The notes below the pieces were generated by a model. It searched no databases. It saw nothing but the letters and a program-made list of their open reading frames with translations, and had not been told where the DNA came from. From positions 1 to 32,836 of the forward strand of contig NZ_CAJRAM010000003.1 of the NCBI RefSeq assembly GCF_907164965.1: 32,836 bases of DNA, written 5' to 3'. This document shows, piece by piece, positions 9,629-17,741 of this stretch (position 1 is its first letter; every line of letters starts with the position of its first letter). Position numbers and translations under genes: made by a program. The DNA is from Coxiella endosymbiont of Ornithodoros maritimus (GTDB lineage: Bacteria > Pseudomonadota > Gammaproteobacteria > Coxiellales > Coxiellaceae).

Positions 9629-10234
9629 TTAAAATTCATTCAATTTTAACTGAGCATAACCGGGAGGAGTTGTTGAGTGGGTGAGTGAGTTTTCACAAGC
9701 TTCAGCAATTTCAGCGGCAATGAGATTAGGAAAGGCGGCTTGTAATAATAAAATGTCGATGGCTTTTCGATCTTGCTCATCAATTCGAAAGCGTAAAAAA
9801 TTGCAATAGCCCGTAATATTATGACAGGCGTCGCTCAGCTGTTGGGCAGGATTTCGTTTGTAAGAATTAAATTTTACCAAAGTTTCCGCAATGAGGCGTT
9901 GCTCAATTTGGTTTGTTATTTTCAACTCAACGTCAATGGGAATTTTCAATTTCTTGATAGGTTTAAAATTACTTTGATCGATTATATTAGCGGACCGTTG
10001 AAGCGCTAAAGAGACGGATTCGTGCCATGAATGGACAGCCGGAAGTAATTTTTTTAAATCTTGCCGAAGAAATCGGCCGCGTTGGTTGTGGCCGCACCAA
10101 ATAGCGTATAAAATAATGTTTATATTAGCTCCATTCGGTGAGCGTAACCGATGAAGGGCTATTTGCACAGCCGGCTGCGTGGTTAATTGGTCTACAAATT
10201 TTACAAAAGGATGATCAGCAAAATTCGTGTCCAT
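9629..10234 (-). CDS. TIGR02444/DUF2390-like conserved protein
   Basis: This is an intact 201-codon gene. Near the N-terminus 'FVDQLTTQPAVQIALHRLRS' followed by 'GANINIILYAIWCGH' matches the proteobacterial TIGR02444 (DUF2390) family, whose members begin with a short segment 'W.fsl..Y..pgV..a.l.LQd..GanVnlLLf..W'. The function of the family is unknown. The protein is longer than the usual about 150 residues, with an extra C-terminal helical stretch ending in 'HSTTPPGYAQLKLNEF'. The start ATG at 10234 has AGG seven bases upstream. It follows the gene at 10274 by 39 bases on the same strand, so the two are probably co-transcribed. It is one of the few unbroken genes in this part of the window, suggesting it is still under selection. 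Confidence 0.7.
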   Translation of the reverse strand: MDTNFADHPFVKFVDQLTTQPAVQIALHRLRSPNGANINIILYAIWCGHNQRGRFLRQDLKKLLPAVHSWHESVSLALQRSANIIDQSNFKPIKKLKIPIDVELKITNQIEQRLIAETLVKFNSYKRNPAQQLSDACHNITGYCNFLRFRIDEQDRKAIDILLLQAAFPNLIAAEIAEACENSLTHSTTPPGYAQLKLNEF

Positions 10235-10273
10235 AATGACCTATCGCCGTTCGTGTTATTATGTACTCACTTC

Positions 10274-10843
10274 CTACATTTCCTTTTGAAAATTATGCAA
10301 GATTAAACGATAAAAAGCCGCATTTTGTTCTTGTTGTTTGTGAATTGTATTTTGCAACGTTGCTTTATATAATTCACGCTGTTCTTCTGATCCGAAACTT
10401 GCAATCAGAGTGGTGCAGCACACTAACTTTTCTTTAATTTTTTCAGTTAGTTGATTGCGCGGAATGGTTAATAATTGAATCGCTTCCACCAAAGCGCGAG
10501 CCACTTTTTGCGACTGGTGAATAACTCGATCGCTGTTCTCAATTTCGTAATTTTCTAAAAAATTTTCGAAATGATTGGCAAAGTTCCTAACACCTGAATA
10601 AGAATAATAACTGACATTGGTATTATCCAGATTTTCTTTGATATCAGTTACAATCATATACCCGAGACGATACAATTCAACTTCACTATCATAAAGGTGT
10701 CGATTTTTCAGTTTTAATTGATTCAGTTTTTTAGTCCGTTCCGCTTGCGGTAAATATTTTCGCAACATTTGGCGGTAAATACTAATCGATTTTTTCATTG
10801 TCTCGGAAAAAATTGACATAACACTCCGCCCCCTTTTTTCCAT
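10274..10843 (-). CDS. Hypothetical protein, helical, intact
   Basis: This is a 189-codon open frame without a family I recognise. It is basic at the N-terminus ('MKKSISIYRQMLRKYLPQAE'), then a mostly helical sequence with many Lys, Glu and Gln and no membrane helix or signal peptide. The first ATG (10843) lacks a good ribosome binding site; the second Met ('MSIFSETMKK', about 10819) has GGGGG just upstream and may be the true start. It is the first gene of a two-gene unit with the TIGR02444-like gene and is divergent from the enhA-like gene. Being open over its whole length among so many broken genes suggests it is functional. Confidence 0.6.
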   Translation of the reverse strand: MEKRGRSVMSIFSETMKKSISIYRQMLRKYLPQAERTKKLNQLKLKNRHLYDSEVELYRLGYMIVTDIKENLDNTNVSYYSYSGVRNFANHFENFLENYEIENSDRVIHQSQKVARALVEAIQLLTIPRNQLTEKIKEKLVCCTTLIASFGSEEQRELYKATLQNTIHKQQEQNAAFYRLILHNFQKEM

Positions 10844-10863
10844 CTTTTAACAATAAAATGCGT

Positions 10864-10878
10864 GGATATAGTATATCC
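10864..10878. promoter_or_regulatory. Palindrome in a divergent intergenic region
   Basis: GGATATA-G-TATATCC is a perfect 7-bp inverted repeat with a one-base centre, lying 20 bases upstream of the minus-strand hypothetical gene and about 110 bases upstream of the enhA-like gene. Its place between divergent genes would suit an operator, but it could also be chance in AT-rich DNA. Confidence 0.3.
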
Positions 10879-10986
10879 AAAAAACCTTAAGGAAGTAAGT
10901 ATGAGGCAATCCTACTACACTTTGAATTAGGTAAACAATAGCAGATGTAAAACAATGATATGAGGACTAAAATTTAGGAAAATCAA

Positions 10987-11703
10987 ATGGTTAATATCTA
11001 TTTCCATGCTTGTTCTGCTTGCGGTAACTATTTTTGCGGCTTACGGACAACCCCCCCATCACCTCGATGTCAATTACGAAGAAAGTCGTTATTACGGGGC
11101 GTATCTTTGCGCTTACTCTGAATTTGCCTGCATCGCGGTGAAGCCGGCAATACCTGGACAAAATTATTCCCTAATAAATATCGGGGGCGGGAGATTGTCA
11201 AACGCTTGAATAGGACTAATATGGCGCTCAGCAACCGCCATTAGATCGTCGTATCAACGGAACTTACGGAAGTGGAATATTTAGATTTGTCTCCTTTTCC
11301 TCCAAATATCCATCCTACTCATCAAAAAGTGTTGGTCGTCAATTTAGGGCTTCATGCTTTTACTGCCTACGATGAGAAAGGGCAATTAGTCCATTGGGGG
11401 CCTGTGTTTCGGGATGGTAAGAACGGTGTCCTGACATGGGACGGGAATGCAACAGGTGGTAGGGAACTTTAGAATTGTCCGATTAGGAGGCCCCGAATGC
11501 GTTTCTAACAAATGCCTTGTTGAAAACGAAGGAGGGCACCGATCCCGTATTGCATGTTTTATTTTCGCGGTTATGTGCTTCATGGCTCAACTTTGCCCGG
11601 TTACCATGCGAGCCACGGTTGCATTCGTCTCTTTCATAATGATGCTAAATGCTTGAATAAGAATTTCTTGAACGTCGGTGCCCAGGTCATTGTGACACGC
11701 TAG
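10987..11703 (+). pseudogene. enhA: EnhA-like L,D-transpeptidase (YkuD), pseudogene
   Basis: YkuD enzymes make 3-3 peptidoglycan cross-links or attach proteins to the wall; EnhA of Legionella and Coxiella belongs to this family. The start is near ATG 10987, with a frameshift inside the signal peptide ('MLVLLAVTIFAAYGQ' in the next frame, from 11006). The middle reads 'SPFPPNIHPTHQKVLVVNLG' and 'HAFTAYDEKGQLVHWGPV' (11272-11400). The catalytic region is in yet another frame: 'GYVLHGSTLPGYHASHGCIRL' at about 11567-11629, with the active-site His and Cys both present, then 'LNVGAQVIVTR' and a stop at 11701-11703. At least four frameshifts are needed, so the enzyme is lost despite a perfect active site. 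Confidence 0.85.
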
Positions 11704-11772
11704 CTGGCCTGGGGCGTGCTTTGTAACTAAGTAACTTGACTGTCGTTTCTACATCTTCTACTGTCGTGGAGC

Positions 11773-12324
11773 ATGAAGAAGCAACTTTTTTTGGGCCAAC
11801 AAAATGAAATCCATTCCAGTTTGTGGACAGTTAATGAGCGGAGCTGGTTGACACATCCGAGCTCTCTGACGCAGCGTTTGCGCAAGACAACTGATGGACA
11901 AATTCAATACCATCTGCTTCGCGAAGTTTTAGATGCACCGGCTGACGAAGAGGCTCAACTCCTGGATATTTCTCAACCAGAATTAGCCTTGATCCGTGAA
12001 ATTGAATGGCGATATTTCGAAACCTTATGGGTTGCGGGCCGTGTAGTAATCCCAAAGAAAATCCTGGAAAGAGAGGGCTCCCCACTTAACCATATTGGCA
12101 AGCGCTCTTTAGGCAATATATTATTTGCAAATGCCAAATTTACTCGCGGCGATTTGGAGTTTAGGCAAATTACCGCCGATCACCCTTATTATTTTTATGT
12201 TAAAGAGATTGCGAATCGAGGTTGTATTTGGGCTCGACGTTCTTTGTTTTATTTCGAAAGAGATCTCTTGTTGGTGAGCGAATTTTTTCCCCGCGCTATT
12301 TTTAGAGAGTTCTGTGTCGAATGA
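11773..12324 (+). CDS. ubiC: Chorismate pyruvate-lyase
   Basis: UbiC removes pyruvate from chorismate to give 4-hydroxybenzoate, the first committed step of ubiquinone synthesis, in the cytoplasm. The 183-codon frame is intact. Recognisable blocks: 'WLTHPSSLTQRLR' (about residues 25-37), 'LIREIEWRYFETLWVAGRVV' with the conserved Arg, 'PLNHIGKRSLGNILF' in the product-binding loop, and 'WARRSLFYFERDLLLVSEFF' with the conserved catalytic Glu near the C-terminus. E. coli UbiC is about 165 residues, so it is slightly long at the N-terminus. The stop TGA overlaps the ubiA start (ATGA at 12321-12324), implying translational coupling and the usual ubiCA operon. GGAG lies very close to the ATG. Confidence 0.88.
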   Translation: MKKQLFLGQQNEIHSSLWTVNERSWLTHPSSLTQRLRKTTDGQIQYHLLREVLDAPADEEAQLLDISQPELALIREIEWRYFETLWVAGRVVIPKKILEREGSPLNHIGKRSLGNILFANAKFTRGDLEFRQITADHPYYFYVKEIANRGCIWARRSLFYFERDLLLVSEFFPRAIFREFCVE

Positions 12325-13184
12325 TTAATCTTCGCCAACAAATGCCTCATTATTTACGGTTAATGCGCTTTGATAAGCCGATTGGTATTTTTTTGCTATT
12401 GTGGCCGACTTTGTGGGCTGTTTGGATTGCGGCCAAAGGGGCCCCTTCTTTTAAAATAGCCGTGATTTTTATTGCCGGTAGTGTGGTTATGCGCGCCGCG
12501 GGCTGTATTGTGAATGATTTTGCTGATCGTCATCTGGATAAACATGTTCAGCGCACTCAAATGCGCCCGCTTGCGAGCGGATCGGTGAGCGTTACTGAAG
12601 CGATGCTTCTCTTTGCCGTTTTGAGTTTAATTGCCTTCACATTAGTGTTGTTATTAAACCGTTTGACCGTGGAACTTTCCGTTATTGGCACTTTATTGAT
12701 GCTTGTTTACCCATTTTTAAAACGATTCACTCATTTACCTCAATTATGGTTAGGCGTTGCGTTTTCATGGAGTATCCCAATGGCGTTTGCCGCGACGGTG
12801 GGGCACGTTCCAGCCGTGGCTTGGTTATTATTTTTTACAGCGGTGCTATGGCCTATCGTGTATGATACGCAATATGCAATGGTTGATCGCGAAGACGACA
12901 TCAAAGTAGGCATAAAATCGACGGCTATTTTGTTTGGTCGTTATGATCGCCTTATGATCGGATTACTTCAAAGCATCGTGCTCCTGACATTTGGATTCTT
13001 AGGTTGGTATTTGCGGTTTAATTATTGGTTTTATTTGGGATGGTTAGTAGCGTTAGGGTTAATGTGTTATCAGCAGTTTTTAATCCGTTACCGGAAGCCA
13101 CAGGATTGTTTTGCTGGTTTTCGGAATAATCATTGGGTCGGCTTTTTTATTTTTCTTGGCATTCTTCTGGCCTACAGAAATTGA
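12321..13184 (+). CDS. ubiA: 4-hydroxybenzoate polyprenyltransferase
   Basis: UbiA attaches the polyprenyl tail to 4-hydroxybenzoate in the inner membrane. The 287-codon frame is intact and of family length. The first Asp-rich motif 'NDFADRHLD' begins at about residue 65, followed by 'RPLASGSVS'; the second, 'YDTQYAMVDREDD', begins at about residue 181, followed by 'KVGIKSTAILFG'. Both bind the prenyl diphosphate through Mg2+. Seven or more hydrophobic helices separate and follow them ('IGIFLLLWPTLWAVWIA', 'LLLFAVLSLIAFTLVLLL'). It is coupled to ubiC by a 4-base overlap. An aerobic respiratory quinone pathway therefore still operates. Confidence 0.95.
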   Translation: MINLRQQMPHYLRLMRFDKPIGIFLLLWPTLWAVWIAAKGAPSFKIAVIFIAGSVVMRAAGCIVNDFADRHLDKHVQRTQMRPLASGSVSVTEAMLLFAVLSLIAFTLVLLLNRLTVELSVIGTLLMLVYPFLKRFTHLPQLWLGVAFSWSIPMAFAATVGHVPAVAWLLFFTAVLWPIVYDTQYAMVDREDDIKVGIKSTAILFGRYDRLMIGLLQSIVLLTFGFLGWYLRFNYWFYLGWLVALGLMCYQQFLIRYRKPQDCFAGFRNNHWVGFFIFLGILLAYRN

Positions 13185-13295
13185 CCAAAATTTGATTATA
13201 TCTTGATTTTATATGGTAAGGTTTGCTAAGCAAGCGTAATTTATAGGATAATCTGAAAAATAGGCGGTAGGGTTAAAGAATTATTAGGCTGGTTT

Positions 13296-14765
13296 ATGAA
13301 AAAAAAATTCCTCGTTTTTGTTCTTATCCTCTTTTCATTAGTAGCTGCCCCCTTCCTTTATGCTGAAGATTTGGTTCAAGTTTATTATCAAGCCCTCGCG
13401 AGTGATCCCACTTTTCAAAAAGCACACGCGGACTGGTTGTCGGCAAGACAAAACCTTCCTATCGCTATGTCAGGTACCGGAAGGCCGGGATCGGGTCTAT
13501 TTACTTTCGTAAATATAATAGCCGGCCTGAATCGCACCTATCAACGGATTGAAAGGGGACCATCCAGCGTTAGTGGTTACTTTAATCAACATAATTACCA
13601 AGTCACGGTCACTCAACCAATTTTTAATTACGCTACCTGGAAGGCAATAAGTAGCGCTAGTTTTTCAGTGAAAGCGGCTACGGCAACTTACATTGAAGCT
13701 ACCCAAGATTTAATGTTTCGAACGGCTAAGGCCTACTTTGATGTTTTAGATGCCTACGACCAATTGCAATTCACTTTGGCACAAAAGGAATCGTTTTATC
13801 ATCAATTGGTGACAGCACAAGAGAAATTTAAAGTTGGCTTAATTGCAATTACCAGCGTTTACGACGCTCAAGCGAGCTATGACCAAGCGATAGCACAGGA
13901 AATTCAAGATCGAAATAATTTAGATAACCAGCTTGAAAACCTACGGGCGATTACAGGTCAGGAATACCGCTCGTTGGCTAGCCTGAAAAAATCGATTCCG
14001 CTAGTGATACCCCATCCTCGAAACATCAATGCCTGGACGGCCGTTGCAGAGCGACAAAGTTTTGCTATTCAATCCGCATTGTATACCATGCTAGCCCAGC
14101 GCGAGACCGTTAAACAGACGGCAGCCCAGCGTTATCCTACCCTGATAGGGACTTTTTCTTATGGTGTTCAAGAAAGGGGCCTCGCCCCAAGTTTTACGGG
14201 TACTCCTCTAGTGGGCACCCTTTCAGATACGACCATGACAACAGCCACGGCTGGGCTTGCTTTAAATTTTCCGGTTTTTCAAGGCGGTTTTGTGACCCAT
14301 TCTACTCGACAGGAAGAATATAATTATTTATCGGCCAGCGACCAACTTGATTTCACTCATCGCGATGTGCTACGACAAACGCGCCAAGCTTATTTAGGGG
14401 TTGATTCGGGGATTAGTAAAATCAGAGCGGACCGTCAAGCAATCATTTCTGCGCAAAACAAACTGGAAGCTACGCAGGCAGGCTACGTAGTGGGAACCCG
14501 AACTATGGTAGACGTATTGGGTTCGGTGACTTCTTTGTATCAAGCTCAGCAACAATGGGCAACGGATCGATACAGTTACATCATCAACATCATTACTTTA
14601 AAACAACAAGCGGGAACCTTATGCCCCCATGATTTAGCGCAAACAAATACCTGGCTAGGAAAAGCGATACGATTTGATGTTGAAAAGCCGGTGAATGTGA
14701 AGGTATTCACGCCTTCAACCATTTCACACACAGTTAAGCACTTCCGTTCTTCTAAGAGAGTGTAG
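13296..14765 (+). CDS. tolC: TolC-family outer-membrane efflux protein
   Basis: TolC trimers form the outer-membrane channel used by type I secretion systems and efflux pumps. The 489-codon frame is intact: signal peptide 'FLVFVLILFSLVAAPFLYA' cut before EDLVQVY, then two OEP repeats. Each has long coiled-coil helices ('LMFRTAKAYFDVLDAYDQL', 'GYVVGTRTMVDVLGSV') and short beta-barrel strands ('YFNQHNYQVTVTQPIFNY', 'AGLALNFPVFQGG'). The segment after residue 55 ('MSGTGRPGSGLFTFVNII') looks less conserved than the rest and may be mutating. The HlyD-ABC exporter at 5830-8853 that could have used it is dead, so it must serve other partners if it is still used. Confidence 0.9.
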   Translation: MKKKFLVFVLILFSLVAAPFLYAEDLVQVYYQALASDPTFQKAHADWLSARQNLPIAMSGTGRPGSGLFTFVNIIAGLNRTYQRIERGPSSVSGYFNQHNYQVTVTQPIFNYATWKAISSASFSVKAATATYIEATQDLMFRTAKAYFDVLDAYDQLQFTLAQKESFYHQLVTAQEKFKVGLIAITSVYDAQASYDQAIAQEIQDRNNLDNQLENLRAITGQEYRSLASLKKSIPLVIPHPRNINAWTAVAERQSFAIQSALYTMLAQRETVKQTAAQRYPTLIGTFSYGVQERGLAPSFTGTPLVGTLSDTTMTTATAGLALNFPVFQGGFVTHSTRQEEYNYLSASDQLDFTHRDVLRQTRQAYLGVDSGISKIRADRQAIISAQNKLEATQAGYVVGTRTMVDVLGSVTSLYQAQQQWATDRYSYIINIITLKQQAGTLCPHDLAQTNTWLGKAIRFDVEKPVNVKVFTPSTISHTVKHFRSSKRV

Positions 14766-14799
14766 TCCGCGCCTCAGTTCCATCGGTCTCTAATTAAAG

Positions 14800-15134
14800 C
14801 ATCACATCTCCTCCCTCCACAGGACTTCTCTCGTCGAAACCGTACGCCCCCATTATGCAATTCAATTATTTGCCTCGCGTACGCTAGCCGAAGCTGCTGC
14901 ATTCAAAAAAAACATTATTTGGATGATCTCCATATTATTCACCAAAACGGCTGGTACAAAGTTTTATCAGGTCATTACTCCACTCACCAGCCAGCCACCA
15001 TCGCTTTGCATCGCCTACCTCCTTCCCTCCAGAAATTAAAACCGTGGGTTGTCAGGGTACCGAAAGCCCAATCAACTTTGATCAAACCGCTATCTTTGCA
15101 AAAAAAAGCCCCTCACCTGTCCCCACCGAGATAG
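14800..15134 (+). pseudogene. SPOR-domain protein fragment, pseudogene
   Basis: Just after tolC, the frame near 14850-14905 reads 'HYAIQLFASRTLAEAAAF', and after an eight-A run (14904-14911) the next frame continues 'LDDLHIIHQNGWYKVLSGHY' and 'ATIALHRLPPSLQKLKPWV'. Together these make one SPOR domain: the 'Y.iQl.As.....A..f', 'WYkVl.G.Y', 'A...l..LP...' and 'PWVr' landmarks are all present. The gene is split at the A run and has lost any N-terminal membrane anchor. It is distinct from the other SPOR fragment at 9027. Confidence 0.65.
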
Positions 15135-15214
15135 TAACTCTTCTCAATAAAAACTTAAAAACCCGTCGTCCTCCCGCGGGGGTATCTGCTGTATTAATTG
15201 AAGCATACAAAACC

Positions 15215-15316
15215 TTCACGGCCGAGTCGGGAGGATCCTGGCTAAAAGGCTAAGAAAAGCACCATCGGTGTTTTTCTTAGCCTTTTAGCCAGGACTCCCG
15301 TGGCTTCGGCCGTGAA
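15215..15316. repeat. Long near-perfect inverted repeat (49-bp arms)
   Basis: The left arm begins TTCACGGCCGAGTCGGGAGG and the right arm ends TCGGCCGTGAA (15306-15316). They pair almost completely through the 23-base block CCTGGCTAAAAGGCTAAGAA and its complement, around an ATC loop at 15264-15266. Only about five mismatches and small gaps occur near the outer third. It is far longer than a normal terminator. It lies between the SPOR pseudogene (+) and the ComA-like pseudogene (-). No transposase is inside it. The 343 bases from 15135 to 15477 hold this repeat, the hairpin at 15331 and nothing coding. Confidence 0.85.
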
Positions 15317-15330
15317 AGCCCTCGATTCTT

Positions 15331-15376
15331 TGTCTGTCGGTAGGCAGCCTACGCACGGAAACGACAGACATTTTTT
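15331..15376 (+). terminator. Nested hairpin with T-run
   Basis: TGTCTGTCG (15331-15339) pairs perfectly with CGACAGACA (15362-15370), followed by six T. The loop contains a second perfect stem, GTAGGC/GCCTAC (15340-15345 and 15347-15352). The T-run on the plus strand fits an intrinsic terminator for the tolC direction. It sits 14 bases after the long inverted repeat. Confidence 0.5.
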
Positions 15377-15477
15377 CAACTACTTGATATTCCCTCTTTA
15401 CCTCGCCCCCTTAAGTTGAGCTCTAGGCGCCTGCGCAGGGACGACAAAACTGTAAGAGTCAAAATTAGAGTTACTGT

Positions 15478-16171
15478 TCACTCCTCCTCCCGTTCCTGTT
15501 TCCAAATACTTTTATCAGCCCAAAGTTTTAATCGCCACGCATTAAATTCAACAATATTTTTGGAGTTCATCATGAGATTAATATCACGGCTCACCTCTTT
15601 GAGGTATCATTTAAAAGTTTACCGCGTTTCATCGTCTTCTGGAGACACTTCAAACATTAGTTTTTCGTGTCCAAATTTTTCGACTAACGTAGAAATCACA
15701 TCCTTCCACCAGTCCTTTGGGTCAGCAATTCCTTCGCTGATTCCTTCTGATTCAATCATCGATGTGAAAATCAAGACTAAAATTCCCGGCGCGCTCAAAC
15801 ATACCGCTTGAAACTTCCACGACATCAAATCCTAACGTTTTCGTTTCTTCTAAATATCGATCGATATTGTTGGGGTTTTGAATAACGACTCGTTCAATAA
15901 AACCGTCCGTGTTAACATAGACATTATATTTATGAGCCAGATCAGTGGAGGCTTTGACGGTTTTTGTATCCAATAAAGCTTGTGTGCCTCCCGTGAATTT
16001 AAGCTCGTCAATGTAGTAACCCACGTTTCCAATAGCGCTTCAAACTGCTGAACGGTGAAAGCTTCACAAGTAAGGGCCACGGATTTCAATTTGACCGGTA
16101 TGGCGTAGTTTGGGTGGCAGTCCAAAAAGATCGATAAAAGCAAAATTGCGTTTTAACGTTTGGTTAGACAT
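15478..16171 (-). pseudogene. Phosphosulfolactate synthase (ComA)-family protein, pseudogene
   Basis: ComA-family TIM-barrel enzymes add sulfite to phosphoenolpyruvate in coenzyme M or sulfolactate synthesis. From ATG 16171 (GGAGGAAG just upstream): 'MSNQTLKRNFAFIDLFGLPP' and 'LRHTGQIEIRGPYL'. Then in another frame come 'YYIDELKFTGGTQALL' and 'YNVYVNTDGFIERVV', followed by 'DRYLEETKTLGFDVVEVSSG', the family's 'Y..e...lGFd.vEiS.G' motif. A large in-frame or shifted deletion then joins 'FSLDF' to 'IADPKDWWKDVISTLVEKFG' and 'HEKLMFEVSPEDDETR'. The end 'NIVEFNAWRLKLWADKSIW' runs to TGA 15478-15480. About 60 residues in the centre are missing. The fold is sure; the substrate in Coxiella is unknown to me. 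Confidence 0.65.
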
Positions 16172-16256
16172 TCTTCCTCCATGAGCCATTAATTCAATCC
16201 TCGACCTCGAGCAAACTAAACAGTATGATACGAATTTTAACCAGGAGAGGATCGCA

Positions 16257-17420
16257 ATGGCAATCACTATTGCCGTAACTCGTGAATGGAATGAAGAAGA
16301 AAAACGCGTAGCGATTATGCCAACCTTGGTACCACGATTAATACAACGAGACATCGAAATACGATTGCAAGCCAGCGATGGCGAAGGGGTTGGTTTTTCT
16401 GATTCGGCTTACGGTAATGTTTCATTGCGAAAATTTAACGGAATGTTATTGTGATGCGGTGATCATTTTTCGCGTAACGCCGCCAAGCATTACCGATATT
16501 AAAAAATGCCGCGGGATGCCTTGGCAATTGATTTGTTGGCTCCGTATGCGGATGAAAAAAGAATCACGGCGTTTGAAAAACAAATATAACTGCGTTTGCT
16601 TTAGAATTATTGCCGCGAATCACCCGTGCTCAAGCCATTCAAACCATGGATGTTTTATCTTCGCAAGCGTCTATCGTGGGTTACAAAGCGCTTCTCGTGG
16701 CTGCTAATACGGTAGGTGACTATTTTCCGATGTTAACCACGGCAGCGAGTAAGATTCGCCCTATTAAAGTGCTGGTCATTGGAGCAGGTGTCGCCGGTTT
16801 GCAAGCGATTGCAACGGCGAAACGCTTGGGCGCCATCGTTTCCGCGTATGATGTTCGTCCGGAAGCGAAAGAACAAGTCGAGTCGCGCTGGGCGTACAAA
16901 TGGTGAAATTATCGATTAGCGGCAGCGGTAGCGGTGGATACGTCAGAGAGTTGACCCCCGAAGAACGACAGCAACAACAAATCGAATTAAGAAAGCACAT
17001 CGTAAGCGCTCAAGTCATTATTACTACCGCTGCTGTTCCTGGAAAAAAGCACCGCTAATTATCTCTAAAGCTGCCGTCGCCCAAATGCAAAGCGGTTCAG
17101 TCATTGTCGATGTGGCAGCTCCGATGGGAGGAAATTGCGAGCTGACTGAAGCCAGTAAGTCTGTAGATTATCAAGGCGTGAAAATTATCGGGCCCACCAA
17201 CTTGCCTAGCGGTTTAGCTCGCGATGCTAGCCAGCTTTTCGGTAGCAACCTTATTCATTTTTTGGGATTGTTGTTGAATGAGAAGAATGAAATAGCGATT
17301 GATTGGCAGGATGAAATTTTAAATAAAACCACGATTGCTAAAGGTACTACCCGTTATGCGACGAAAACCAATTCCAATGTCCTTTCCGCGAAGGTGGGAA
17401 TGACGGATAAAGGAGAATGA
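16257..17420 (+). pseudogene. pntAA: NAD(P) transhydrogenase alpha subunit part 1, pseudogene
   Basis: This is the soluble NAD(H)-binding domain I of the proton-pumping transhydrogenase. It has a strong ribosome binding site (AGGAGAGG) before ATG 16257. Reading: 'MAITIAVTREWNEEEKRVAI', a frameshift near 16425, 'FRVTPPSITDIKK', a shift at about 16507, 'DALAIDLLAPYADEKRITAF', a shift near 16590, '[20 protein letters not shown]', the Rossmann '[20 protein letters not shown]', a shift near 16890, 'VRELTPEERQQQQ', then 'IIVDVAAPMGGNCELT'-like sequence and 'IIGPTNLPSGLARDASQLF' to the stop at 17418-17420. Five or so frameshifts kill it although most residues survive. It is divergent from the ComA-like gene. 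Confidence 0.93.
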
Positions 17421-17441
17421 CGGGTTAAAAAAGGATAAATT

Positions 17442-17741
17442 ATGTTTGAATTAATAGCTGCACTTTACATTGTTATGCTCACTGCGTTTGCGGGGTATGA
17501 GATTATTGGCCGTGTTCCCAGCATTTTATACACGCCATTAATGTCGGGAACAAATTTTATTCACGGCATTGTGTTGATTGGAGCAATGATTGTATTAGCC
17601 TCTGCACAAACCCCGTTAATACGCGTTATCGGTTTTATTGCCGTTTTGATTGCAACTATCAATGCCGCGGGTGGTTACGTAGTGACTTTGCGAATGCTCG
17701 CGATGTTTAAAACCAGTCAAGATAAGGATAAAAATTCGTGA
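17442..17741 (+). CDS. pntAB: NAD(P) transhydrogenase alpha subunit part 2 (membrane)
   Basis: This is a small membrane subunit of 99 codons, intact. It has three to four hydrophobic helices: 'LIAALYIVMLTAFAGYEII', 'FIHGIVLIGAMIVLASA' and 'IRVIGFIAVLIATINAAGGY' followed by 'VVTLRMLAMF'. The block 'TPLMSGTNFIHGIVLIGAM' is the family hallmark ('TPLMS.TNAISGIVVVGA'). It is separate from part 1, as in Rhodospirillum-type pnt operons. Its stop overlaps the GTG start of pntB (17738-17741). With both partners broken it is probably an orphan relic rather than a working subunit. Confidence 0.9.
   Translation: MFELIAALYIVMLTAFAGYEIIGRVPSILYTPLMSGTNFIHGIVLIGAMIVLASAQTPLIRVIGFIAVLIATINAAGGYVVTLRMLAMFKTSQDKDKNS

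Noticed and set aside
11831-12085. An 84-codon minus-strand open frame inside ubiC.
   Set aside because: It is antisense to a well-supported intact gene and shows no protein family pattern.
15416-15811. A 131-codon plus-strand open frame.
   Set aside because: It is Ser-rich and antisense to the ComA-like gene, whose motifs are clear on the minus strand.
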